A DNA stretch of 11,142 bases. It comes from Trebonia sp. (lineage in GTDB: Bacteria; Actinomycetota; Actinomycetes; Streptosporangiales; Streptosporangiaceae). Positions within the stretch are counted from its first letter, which is position 1, and the number at the start of each line of letters is the position of its first letter. A program made the position numbers and the translations under genes. Of this stretch, positions 1 through 5,337 are shown piece after piece. The stretch lies in assembly GCA_030043595.1 (NCBI GenBank), contig JASHXJ010000247.1:1-11142 (forward strand), in the 5' to 3' direction. A model generated the notes under the pieces. It was given only the letters and a program-made list of their open reading frames with translations, did no database searches and was not told the origin of the DNA.

Positions 1-311
1 GGCGCCGCGTGCCTGCCCGGCCCCCGGTAGGCGGCCCCGCCGCCATGGCCGCCGGCCGCCACGTACGCGGCTGAAGCCCGGCCGCGGCCGCGCGCCTGCG
101 CCGGCTCGCAGAGCTCCTCCTCGCTGTCCTCGACCGGACCGGGCTCGGACGCCGCGTAGCCGATGACCGGATACCGCCCGGTACGATCCCCGGAGGCATC
201 GTGCTCGGGCGTCATGCGGCCGAGCAGGCGCTCTAGTTCTGCGGCCCTGTTTTCCAGCATGGCTAGCCGCTCACGCTCAGAGTAGCTAATATGTTCGAAT
301 TGACTCTTCAT
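1..311 (-). CDS. Partial hypothetical protein with N-terminal coiled coil (C-terminus beyond window)
   Basis: I do not recognise this gene. It starts at the ATG read on the minus strand at 311-309, has no stop through base 1, and gives 103 codons here. An AGGGGTG Shine-Dalgarno lies about 6 bases upstream of this ATG and supports the start; the next in-frame ATG is residue 18. Residues about 11-33 (ERERLAMLENRAAELERLLG) are charged with leucines in heptad-like spacing, so a short coiled coil is likely. Residues 55-70 are acidic. From about residue 72 the chain becomes rich in Gly, Ala, Arg and His and looks disordered. There is no signal peptide or membrane segment in the visible part. The 438-base gap before it suggests its own promoter. 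It could be a small regulatory or structural protein, but nothing visible assigns a function. Confidence 0.6.
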   Translation of the reverse strand, partial: MKSQFEHISYSERERLAMLENRAAELERLLGRMTPEHDASGDRTGRYPVIGYAASEPGPVEDSEEELCEPAQARGRGRASAAYVAAGGHGGGAAYRGPGRHAA

Positions 312-749
312 GTTTCACCCCTGACGGGCGGCCTCTCGTCCTGACGGCGACCTGCTAATCGGTTTGCGGTACGTGCTGATGATCCGGATGCGCGGCGACG
401 GTGCCACGGGGAAGCGCCGTGGCGGGCCCGGTGGCTGGCGGTCAGAGCCAGGTCGCCCGCGCGGCGACGGGTCCTGCCGCCTGGACCGCGGACCTGCGGG
501 GCGGCCCGTGCCAGAGCGCTCGGACCCGGCCTGGTGGCCGCGGCGCGGGGAAGTGCGCCGCGGATACCTGACAGAGTGTTCCCACGTGGGTAGGACCCAT
601 AGACATCATTAGAACACACGTGCGAGCTGATCGCCATAGTGAAAACAGATTCGTTATAAAGACACTGATGGCGAGATACTTGAAAGCTAAAGTGAAATCG
701 TGCTCGTACCCCGAGCGATGGTCGGGCGATATGTCCGGAATCCCGGGGC
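312..749. other. 438-base intergenic gap upstream of the partial minus-strand gene
   Basis: I see no convincing gene here. Reading frames on both strands give Arg/Pro/Gly-rich, low-complexity translations with weak third-position GC bias. Bases about 600-700 are clearly richer in A and T than the surroundings, as expected of a promoter zone for the minus-strand gene ending at base 1, but I cannot point to a convincing -35/-10 pair. AGTGAAA occurs at 639-645 and 691-697. A weak 5-bp dyad (CCCGA 710-714, TCGGG 722-726) lies just beyond the MOSC gene stop and might contribute to termination, though it lacks a U tract on either strand. Confidence 0.5.
581..622. promoter_or_regulatory. Pair of CACGTG palindromic motifs
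   Basis: A perfect 10-base palindrome CCCACGTGGG occupies 581-590, and a second CACGTG core lies at 617-622. The cores are 34 bases apart, on the edge of the AT-richer patch upstream of the partial minus-strand gene. A GTGTTC (576-581) and its complement GAACAC (612-617) flank the two cores. The layout would suit a dimeric DNA-binding protein, but no regulator is identified and CACGTG is not rare by chance in GC-rich DNA. Confidence 0.25.
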
Positions 750-1574
750 TCACAGCACCGTGACGCGGTCTCCCCGCCGTACCGTCCCGCCGGTCACCAC
801 GTCGGCGTACACGCCGACGGCCGCGTTGTTGTGCAGCGCCGCGGTCCGCAGGATGCCGGAGTCCTTCGGCAGGTCAGCCTGCGGCAGCGTGGTCATGACG
901 CAGCGCCCCGTGGCCATGAACACGCGCAGGCGGACGCTGTCCCCGATCGCCACCTCGCGCCCGACCCAGTCGTTCTCCGCGAAGCCGGCGACAGCAGGGC
1001 CGGTGGCCACGATGATGTTCGGCCGGAACCGGCGGGGCTCGAACCGCCCGGCCGGATACAGCTCCCTGAGCCTGTCCAGCGTCGCGGTAGTGACGAGGTG
1101 CACCGGGGCGCAGTCGAAGAACGTCCCAGCGGGCAGGTCGAAGTCCGTCACCTCGTCGTCCTCTGTCACGAGCTCCTCGGCCGAGGCCGACGGAACGTCG
1201 CCGGGCAGCGCGGTCGTCCCCGAGAACACGACGTCCCGCCCGAGCGCCGCTGACAGCAGCGCCGGCAGTTCGGCCGCCTCGCTCGTGACGGACCTTCCGT
1301 CAGGGAGCGTCACCCGGACCGGCGGCAGCTCCGTGCCGGGTACCGGCGGGAACACGTAGCTCGCCCGGAACTGGAAGAAGCCCGGCCACTTGCGCGGGTT
1401 CTTGGCGCCGGCCACCTTGCCCGTCGCGGGGTCCACGACCGCGAACTGCCTGTCGCCGAGCAGCCCTGCCGTCGTGACCTGGGTGGCGTTCAGTTCCTCG
1501 CCCTGCATGGACTTCACCGGGTAGCGCCACAGCGAGGCCACGGAGGGCTCTTCGGGCACCATCGTCACGGCCAT
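750..1574 (-). CDS. MOSC domain-containing protein (MOSC N-terminal barrel + MOSC domain)
   Basis: A 274-residue cytosolic protein of the YcbX/mARC-like MOSC group, which bind molybdenum cofactor and usually act in reductive or sulfur-transfer chemistry. The N-terminal beta-barrel domain is shown by the opening SLWRYPVKSMQGE (about residues 13-26) and the GDRQFAVVD segment (40-48). The C-terminal MOSC domain carries RFRPNIIV (182-189) and the family's cofactor cysteine in TGRCVMTT (Cys225), followed by a DSGILRTL-like stretch. Length is normal and no N-terminal ferredoxin or reductase domain is fused. Start choice: ATG at 1574 has GGGAG only 2 bases upstream, while the in-frame GTG at 1568 has it 8 bases upstream, so translation may really start two codons later. 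Upstream in-frame sequence is compositionally non-coding and overlaps the divergent NUDIX gene. The specific substrate is not predictable. Confidence 0.9.
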   Translation of the reverse strand: MAVTMVPEEPSVASLWRYPVKSMQGEELNATQVTTAGLLGDRQFAVVDPATGKVAGAKNPRKWPGFFQFRASYVFPPVPGTELPPVRVTLPDGRSVTSEAAELPALLSAALGRDVVFSGTTALPGDVPSASAEELVTEDDEVTDFDLPAGTFFDCAPVHLVTTATLDRLRELYPAGRFEPRRFRPNIIVATGPAVAGFAENDWVGREVAIGDSVRLRVFMATGRCVMTTLPQADLPKDSGILRTAALHNNAAVGVYADVVTGGTVRRGDRVTVL

Positions 1575-1697
1575 GACTCCCAGGCAAAGCGCGGCAGCGT
1601 GACAGCAGCATGCGCCCCAACCCGTGGCGGCGTAAAGAGTCCCGCCCGGCTCTCCCGGTGCCGCCCCTTCGCGGGAAGGTCGTGCCACCATGGTCCG

Positions 1698-2276
1698 GTG
1701 ACCAGCGGATGGCTTGCCGGATACCAGGCACAGGGGGAGACGGAGACCGCCGACGTCGCGCGGATGCGGCGGCTCGCCGCCGCCGAGGCAGACCCCTGGC
1801 TGCGCACGCTGCCGCTGCACTTCACCGCGTCGGCGCTGGTCGTGCATCCGGAGTCCGGGCGCGTGCTGCTGCGCTGGCATGAGCGGCAGCGGATGTGGCT
1901 GCAGGTCGGCGGGCACGGCGACCCGGGGGAGACCGACCCGCTGCGCATCGCGCTGCGCGAGGCCAGGGAGGAGACCGGCCTGGCCGACCTGGCGCCGTGG
2001 CCGGACGCGCAGGTCCGGCACGCCGTGGTGTGCCGCGTGGCTCCGGGCAAGGGCGAGCCCGCGCACGAGCACGCCGACCTGCGGTACTTCATGGCGACTC
2101 GCGATCCTGAGGCGGCGCGCCCGGAGAATCCGGCCGCGCCGCTGCGCTGGCTTACCGTGCCCGACGCGCGCGCCCTCGTCGGCGCGAACAACCTGTCCGC
2201 CACCCTCGACCGAGCGGAGCTGCTACTGCGCAGGCATGGCCCCGGCGCCGCCGACGTGACCTACGTCTCGCCGTAA
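1698..2276 (+). CDS. NUDIX hydrolase
   Basis: A 192-residue cytosolic NUDIX-fold enzyme expected to hydrolyse a nucleoside diphosphate linked to another moiety; the actual substrate is unknown. The NUDIX box is clear at about residues 72-95 (GGHGDPGETDPLRIALREAR, then EETGL), with the REAREE metal-binding glutamates intact. The spacing between the first conserved Glu and REXXEE is 8 residues rather than the textbook 7, which I recall from related actinobacterial NUDIX proteins with a WLQxGGH motif. The SALVVHP and LLRWHERQRMWLQ strands precede the box as expected. The chosen GTG start gives an N terminus (SGWLAGYQ) that resembles such homologues. The nearest Shine-Dalgarno (GGGAAGG 1673-1679) is 18 bases away, so the start is uncertain; ATG at 1764 is an alternative and an in-frame ATG at 1599 seems too long. 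It is divergent from the MOSC gene with a 123-base gap. Confidence 0.88.
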   Translation: MTSGWLAGYQAQGETETADVARMRRLAAAEADPWLRTLPLHFTASALVVHPESGRVLLRWHERQRMWLQVGGHGDPGETDPLRIALREAREETGLADLAPWPDAQVRHAVVCRVAPGKGEPAHEHADLRYFMATRDPEAARPENPAAPLRWLTVPDARALVGANNLSATLDRAELLLRRHGPGAADVTYVSP

Positions 2277-2292
2277 AGATCTGTCCAAGCAG

Positions 2293-2313
2293 GTAAGTGA
2301 TCGACTCACTTAC
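2293..2313. promoter_or_regulatory. Probable TetR-family operator (8-bp inverted repeat)
   Basis: The arms GTAAGTGA (2293-2300) and TCACTTAC (2306-2313) are perfect reverse complements separated by 5 bases. Size and symmetry fit a TetR-family dimer site. It lies 17-37 bases upstream of the regulator's GTG, covering the -35 region and the spacer of the promoter proposed for this operon. I infer autorepression of the regulator and the downstream exporter genes by promoter occlusion. A stronger extension of the palindrome is not present. Confidence 0.75.
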
Positions 2314-2316
2314 ACG

Positions 2317-2322
2317 TATATT
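2317..2322 (+). promoter_or_regulatory. -10 element of the TetR/ABC exporter operon
   Basis: TATATT fits the actinobacterial TANNNT -10 consensus and is an AT island in otherwise GC-rich DNA. Seven bases separate it from the GTG at 2330, the usual distance from -10 to the transcription start, so transcription may begin at the start codon itself. The corresponding -35 region lies inside the operator palindrome and matches TTGACA poorly. Confidence 0.5.
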
Positions 2323-2329
2323 CACGTCC

Positions 2330-3064
2330 GTGTCTGGAAAGCGCAGCGCCCAGGAGCGGTTCGGTGAGGTGATCGCAGCCGCCGTGCGCGTGTTCACCGC
2401 GGACGGCTACCGGGCCGCGCGGATGAGCGATGTCGCGCAGGCTGCCGGCCTGTCCGAAGCGGCGATCTACCGCTACGTGGAAAGCAAGGAAGGCCTGTTC
2501 GTGCTGGCGATCAGGCACGCGCTGCTGCTCGAGGAGCTGCCGCGGGAAACCGGGCCCGCGAGCGGTGACTTTCCGCTCAGGCCGCCCTCGCTGGCGCAGA
2601 TGATCGTGCAGGCCAGAGAGTTCGTGGCCGCCGAGGTCCCGTTCGGGTCGCTGGCCGCGGCGCTGCGCGGTACCGAACCCGGCGACCCCGCCGCCGAGCT
2701 CGAGGCGGTCATGCGCGAGCTGTTCACCCTGGAGACCCAGACCAGGGAGGCGGCGGACATGATCGAGCGCTCCGCGCGCGAACTGCCCGAGCTCGCCGAC
2801 CTGCTGAACACCGGGCTGCGCCGTCCGGTGCTCGCGGCGCTGACCGACTACCTGGAAACGCGCGCGAAGGCCGGCACGCTGCGCGCCACCCCGGACAGCG
2901 CGGCGACCGCGTGCCTGGTGCTCGAGACGCTGACCTGGTTCGCGCGGCACAGGCACTCAGACCCCTACGGCGCGGCGATCCCCGACGGCCTGGCCGAGGA
3001 CACCGCCATCGACGCGCTCATCCACGCCCTGGTCCCGGCCACGCATCTCGAAGGACGCGCATGA
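2330..3064 (+). CDS. TetR/AcrR family transcriptional regulator
   Basis: A 244-residue ligand-responsive DNA-binding repressor. The N-terminal TetR helix-turn-helix is plain: VIAAAVRVFTADGYRAARMS, then DVAQAAGLSEAAIYRYVESKE with the recognition-helix YRYVESKEGLF pattern at about residues 47-57. The remaining three quarters is an all-helical ligand and dimer domain with no assignable ligand. Start: a GTG at 2297 is in frame but lies within the operator palindrome. The GTG at 2330 has no Shine-Dalgarno but sits 7 bases after a TATATT -10 box, which favours leaderless translation and gives the usual short tail before the helix-turn-helix. The stop overlaps the ATPase start in ATGA, so the two are co-transcribed and probably translationally coupled. 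It likely represses this operon until it binds the exported compound or a related signal. Confidence 0.92.
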   Translation: MSGKRSAQERFGEVIAAAVRVFTADGYRAARMSDVAQAAGLSEAAIYRYVESKEGLFVLAIRHALLLEELPRETGPASGDFPLRPPSLAQMIVQAREFVAAEVPFGSLAAALRGTEPGDPAAELEAVMRELFTLETQTREAADMIERSARELPELADLLNTGLRRPVLAALTDYLETRAKAGTLRATPDSAATACLVLETLTWFARHRHSDPYGAAIPDGLAEDTAIDALIHALVPATHLEGRA

Positions 3065-4020
3065 CAATGACGGAGCTGCCGGCGGACCCCGTGGCGGCGG
3101 CGGTGCAGCCGCTCGCCATCGAGGTACGCGGGCTGCGGATGAGTTACGGCGCCCGGCAGGTGCTCACCGGTGTCGACTTCGACGTCCGCCCCGGCGAGGT
3201 GTTCTGCCTGCTCGGTCCGAACGGCGCCGGGAAGACCACCACTGTCGAGATCCTCGAGGGCTTCCGGCAGCGCACCGGGGGAACCGTCCTGGTGCTCGGC
3301 GTCGACCCGGCCGATCAGCGGGCCAGGCTGCGCGAGCGGATCGGCATCGTGCTGCAGGAGTGCGGTTTCCCCAGGCAGGCCCGGGTCGGCGAGCTCGTCG
3401 ACATCTGGCGCGCCTACTACCCGCGCCCGCGCCCGCTCGATGAGCTGCTCGCGGTCGTGGAGCTGACCGCCGACAGGGACGCCCAGGTGCGCCGGCTGTC
3501 CGGCGGACAGCGCCGCAGGCTGGACTTCGCACTCGCCCTGGCCGGTGACCCGGACCTCGTGTTCCTCGACGAGCCGACGACCGGGTTCGATCCGGAGTCG
3601 CGCCGCCGCTGCTGGGCCGCCATCGAGAACCTGCGGTCCCTCGGCAAGACGATCCTGCTGACTACGCACTACCTGGACGAGGCGGAACGCCTGGCCGACC
3701 GGGTGGCGATCCTGCAGGACGGCCGGGTGCAGACGGTGGGCTCGGTCCGCCAGGTGGCCAGGCAGGCGGGCGTGCCGACGACTATCTCGTTCACCGCGCC
3801 GCGCGCGGTTCGCTGCGGCAGCGTCGCATTGCCCGCCAGCCTCGACATCCGGGTCAACGGCGAGGTCGCGGTGTGCCGCGCGGCGAACGCCGCGGTCGCA
3901 CTGCGCGAGCTGCTCGCCTGGGCGGCCGCCAACGACCTCGGTGACCTGGACGACCTCGCCGTCGAGACCCCCACGCTGGAGGACGCCTACCTCCGGCTCG
4001 TTAACGGAGGTAGCCGCTGA
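3061..4020 (+). CDS. ABC-2 type exporter ATP-binding protein (DrrA-like)
   Basis: A 319-residue cytosolic ATPase that powers the membrane partner encoded next. All nucleotide-binding motifs are intact: Walker A GPNGAGKTT (52-60), Q-loop Gln99, signature LSGGQ (146-150), Walker B LVFLDE (167-171) with the TTGFD D-loop, and switch His203 in TTHYLDEAE. The YLDEAERLADRVAIL sequence after the switch His and the roughly 80-residue C-terminal extension ending in TPTLEDAYLRL are typical of DrrA/NatA-type exporter ATPases. The start at 3061 has GAAGGA 5 bases upstream and overlaps the regulator stop by 4 bases (ATGA). A longer in-frame extension upstream overlaps the regulator and is Arg/Pro-rich, so it is not coding. 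Drug or lipid export is the usual role; the substrate cannot be read from the sequence. Confidence 0.94.
   Translation: MTMTELPADPVAAAVQPLAIEVRGLRMSYGARQVLTGVDFDVRPGEVFCLLGPNGAGKTTTVEILEGFRQRTGGTVLVLGVDPADQRARLRERIGIVLQECGFPRQARVGELVDIWRAYYPRPRPLDELLAVVELTADRDAQVRRLSGGQRRRLDFALALAGDPDLVFLDEPTTGFDPESRRRCWAAIENLRSLGKTILLTTHYLDEAERLADRVAILQDGRVQTVGSVRQVARQAGVPTTISFTAPRAVRCGSVALPASLDIRVNGEVAVCRAANAAVALRELLAWAAANDLGDLDDLAVETPTLEDAYLRLVNGGSR
4006..4011 (+). promoter_or_regulatory. Strong Shine-Dalgarno GGAGGT pointing to a CTG start
   Basis: GGAGGT at 4006-4011 is the best-matching ribosome binding site in the operon. It lies 6 bases (from the end of GGAGG) before the CTG at 4017, whose bases CTGA overlap the ATPase stop TGA. 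No ATG, GTG or TTG occurs in the permease frame until 4188, 177 bases further on, so this site decides the start. Confidence 0.7.
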
Positions 4021-4769
4021 CCAGGAACCTGCGCCTCGCCGTCCGCCAGGCGCTGCACGAGCAGCGCTCGTTCTGGCGCAGCGCCGAGTACGCGCTCTTC
4101 ACCTTCGCGCTGCCGCTCGCGCTCCTGCTCCTCATCGGGTCGACGACGGCGGGCGGCGACCTCCCGGGCACCCACGTCAAGGCGCAGATGATCTTCGTCC
4201 CGTCGATCCTCGCGTTCGGCGTGATCGTGGCGGCCTACGTGAACCTCGGCGCCAAGCTGGCCACGCTGCGCCACGACGGGGTGCTGAAACGGATCCGCAC
4301 CACGCCGCTGCCTGCCGGCGCCTACCTCTCCGGCGTGTTCGGCAGCACCGCGGCCACCACGCTGGCGATCACCGCGTGCACGGCGGTGACCGGCTGGCTC
4401 GCCTTCGGCGCGGTGCCGCGGACGGCCGGCCTGGCGGAGATCGCCGGGGGGCTCGTTCTCGGGGTCGTGTGCTTCGGCTCGCTCGGCCTCGCGCTCAGCT
4501 CGGTGGCACGCAGCGCCGAGTCCGCCTCGCCGATCGCCAACGCCAGCTACCTGCCGGTTGCGATCATGTCGGGGATCTTCGACCCGACGTTCAGCGTGCC
4601 GCGCTGGCTGTCGGCCGCGGTCGGGCTGCTCCCGGTCCGCGCGCTCGCCCAGATCCTGCAGCAGGGCTACACGCCGGTTGAGCACGCCCCGCTGACCGAC
4701 CTGGCGGTGCTGGTCTGCTGGGCCGTCGGCGGCTGCGCGCTCGCCGCCTGGCGCTTTCGGTGGCAGTGA
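4017..4769 (+). CDS. ABC-2 type exporter permease (DrrB-like), probable CTG start
   Basis: A 250-residue integral membrane protein, the partner of the preceding ATPase. Six hydrophobic segments are visible at about residues 24-43, 58-82, 103-127, 136-162, 170-190 and 226-244. The cytosolic loop LKRIRTTPLPAGAYL (about 88-103) is the characteristic ABC-2 permease motif, and the late YLPVAIMSGIFDP segment is also typical. The first ATG (4188) would remove the N-terminal amphipathic stretch and the entire first membrane segment (EYALFTFALPLALLLLIG). The frame is open back to a CTG at 4017, placed 6 bases after GGAGG and overlapping the ATPase stop as CTGA, exactly where an ATGA or GTGA coupling would be expected. 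I therefore call CTG initiation. The alternatives are a sequencing error or a point mutation of GTG/ATG at that codon. Total length of 250 fits the family. Confidence 0.88.
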   Translation: MTRNLRLAVRQALHEQRSFWRSAEYALFTFALPLALLLLIGSTTAGGDLPGTHVKAQMIFVPSILAFGVIVAAYVNLGAKLATLRHDGVLKRIRTTPLPAGAYLSGVFGSTAATTLAITACTAVTGWLAFGAVPRTAGLAEIAGGLVLGVVCFGSLGLALSSVARSAESASPIANASYLPVAIMSGIFDPTFSVPRWLSAAVGLLPVRALAQILQQGYTPVEHAPLTDLAVLVCWAVGGCALAAWRFRWQ

Positions 4770-4911
4770 TGTCACGAAACGTAGGCCAACCGGCATCATG
4801 GTTACGTTCCGTACATGCCGTGCCGGAGGTCAGGTCAATCTGTTCCCATAGTGTTACGGATTGTTACTGACGGCGCTTGATTTCGCGTTGTACGGTTACT
4901 TTGCTGTAAAT

Positions 4912-4968
4912 TCTGTGGCCGATGGTGCAGATGGCTGGAAGGCCTCGACCCCCTCCCACGGCCACAGA
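4912..4968 (+). other. Bulged 13-bp stem-loop, structured RNA or terminator
   Basis: TCTGTGGCCG (4912-4921) is perfectly complementary to CGGCCACAGA (4959-4968). After one bulged A (4922), TGG (4923-4925) pairs with CCA (4956-4958), giving 13 pairs around a 30-base loop. The loop contains GGCTGG (4933-4938), complementary to CCAGCC repeated at 4971-4976 and 4981-4986, so a pseudoknot or alternative fold is possible. There is no U tract. It may terminate the exporter operon or be a leader element of the importer operon. Confidence 0.45.
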
Positions 4969-5000
4969 CCCCAGCCTCGGCCAGCCGGAATCTAGACAAA

Positions 5001-5014
5001 CATGTCCTGACATG
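5001..5014. promoter_or_regulatory. Operator-like dyad CATGTC-N2-GACATG
   Basis: The 6-base arms CATGTC (5001-5006) and GACATG (5009-5014) are perfect reverse complements around a 2-base centre, in an AT-richer stretch 324 bases before the binding-protein gene. Its compact symmetry suits a helix-turn-helix dimer. No regulator for it is encoded in the window and its relation to a promoter is unknown. Confidence 0.35.
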
Positions 5015-5169
5015 GAAATATCGCGGTGATTCCGCAGAGGATGCCAGTCGTCTGTCCTGCCGGATTGATGGCAAGTTGTGACATTTTCGCGGGAAGATCG
5101 ATGCAACAAGAACTTACGCTGCGGTCAACTAAATCTCCGGCAGCTAGCCGGGCGGTGCACGTCAGGCCG

Positions 5170-5187
5170 GCCGGATGAGCCGGATGA
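5170..5187. repeat. Two-copy tandem repeat of GCCGGATGA
   Basis: GCCGGATGA occurs twice in immediate succession (5170-5178 and 5179-5187) in the importer leader. It is short and may be accidental; no function is implied. Confidence 0.4.
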
Positions 5188-5197
5188 CAGATCGTGA

Positions 5198-5236
5198 CCG
5201 GCAGCCGGGGACCGTGATCCAGTCCCCGGCTGGCGG
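5198..5236 (+). other. GC-rich leader hairpin upstream of the binding-protein gene
   Basis: CAGCCGGGGAC (5202-5212) pairs perfectly with GTCCCCGGCTG (5222-5232) across a 9-base loop. After a G-G mismatch (5201/5233) three more pairs (5198-5200 with 5234-5236) extend it to 14 pairs. It sits about 100 bases before the binding-protein start, so it would be in the mRNA leader of most plausible transcripts. No U tract follows, so it is not a canonical terminator; an attenuator, an RNA-stability element or a Rho-independent terminator lacking the U tract are possible roles. Confidence 0.5.
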
Positions 5237-5284
5237 CGCGGTCTGGTGACGGCGGAACTGCGACAAACAGAAGGGCGACACACG

Positions 5285-5335
5285 ATGATCCGACTCCGGA
5301 CTGATGGCGCCAACAGCGCGAGCAAGGAGGGCTGA
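5285..5335 (+). CDS. Possible 16-codon leader ORF (uORF) before the binding-protein gene
   Basis: ATG at 5285 is preceded by AGAAGGG ending 9 bases upstream and opens a frame encoding MIRLRTDGANSASKEG, then TGA at 5333-5335, only 2 bases before the binding-protein ATG. The binding protein's own Shine-Dalgarno lies within the last codons of this ORF, so ribosomes translating it would cover and then deliver to that start. There is no run of one amino acid that would suggest classical attenuation. It may be chance: short ORFs are common and no coding bias can be measured over 16 codons. Confidence 0.3.
   Translation: MIRLRTDGANSASKEG
5324..5331 (+). promoter_or_regulatory. Strong ribosome binding site of the binding-protein gene
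   Basis: AAGGAGGG is nearly a perfect anti-Shine-Dalgarno complement, 6 bases before the ATG at 5338. It fixes that start and predicts high translation, as expected for a binding protein made in excess over its transporter. Confidence 0.8.
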
Positions 5336-5337
5336 CG

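Larger units (their letters stand above)
4770..5337. other. 568-base non-coding region between exporter and importer operons
   Basis: No ORF here has convincing coding bias except a possible 16-codon leader ORF at its right end. The left 150 bases are AT-richer than the genes and carry GTTAC four times on the plus strand (4801, 4853, 4863, 4895). A weak bulged hairpin (AACGT 4778-4782 with ACGTT 4804-4808, AACC 4788-4791 with GGTT 4800-4803) directly after the permease stop may help termination. A TAAATT at 4907-4912 could be a -10 box but has no matching -35. The region then holds the stem-loops, dyad and tandem repeat listed separately. It must contain the promoter of the importer operon, which I cannot place with confidence. 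Confidence 0.6.

Noticed and set aside
308..637. 109-codon minus-strand ORF whose TGA overlaps the ATG of the partial gene (ATGA)
   Set aside because: The overlap is tempting, but the translation is Arg/Ala/Pro-rich with no recognisable fold, and its third codon positions carry far more A/T than the real genes here. It crosses the AT-rich, promoter-like patch.
1575..2072. Longer N terminus for the MOSC protein
   Set aside because: It would run antisense through most of the NUDIX gene, and the added residues do not resemble any MOSC N terminus.
2297..2329. GTG 2297 as start of the TetR regulator
   Set aside because: It lies inside the operator palindrome and upstream of the -10 box, and has no good ribosome binding site. 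GTG 2330 is better placed.
2911..3060. N-terminal extension of the ABC ATPase inside the regulator gene
   Set aside because: The extra 50 residues are Arg/Pro-rich shadow sequence, while ATG 3061 has a well-spaced Shine-Dalgarno and a 4-base overlap.
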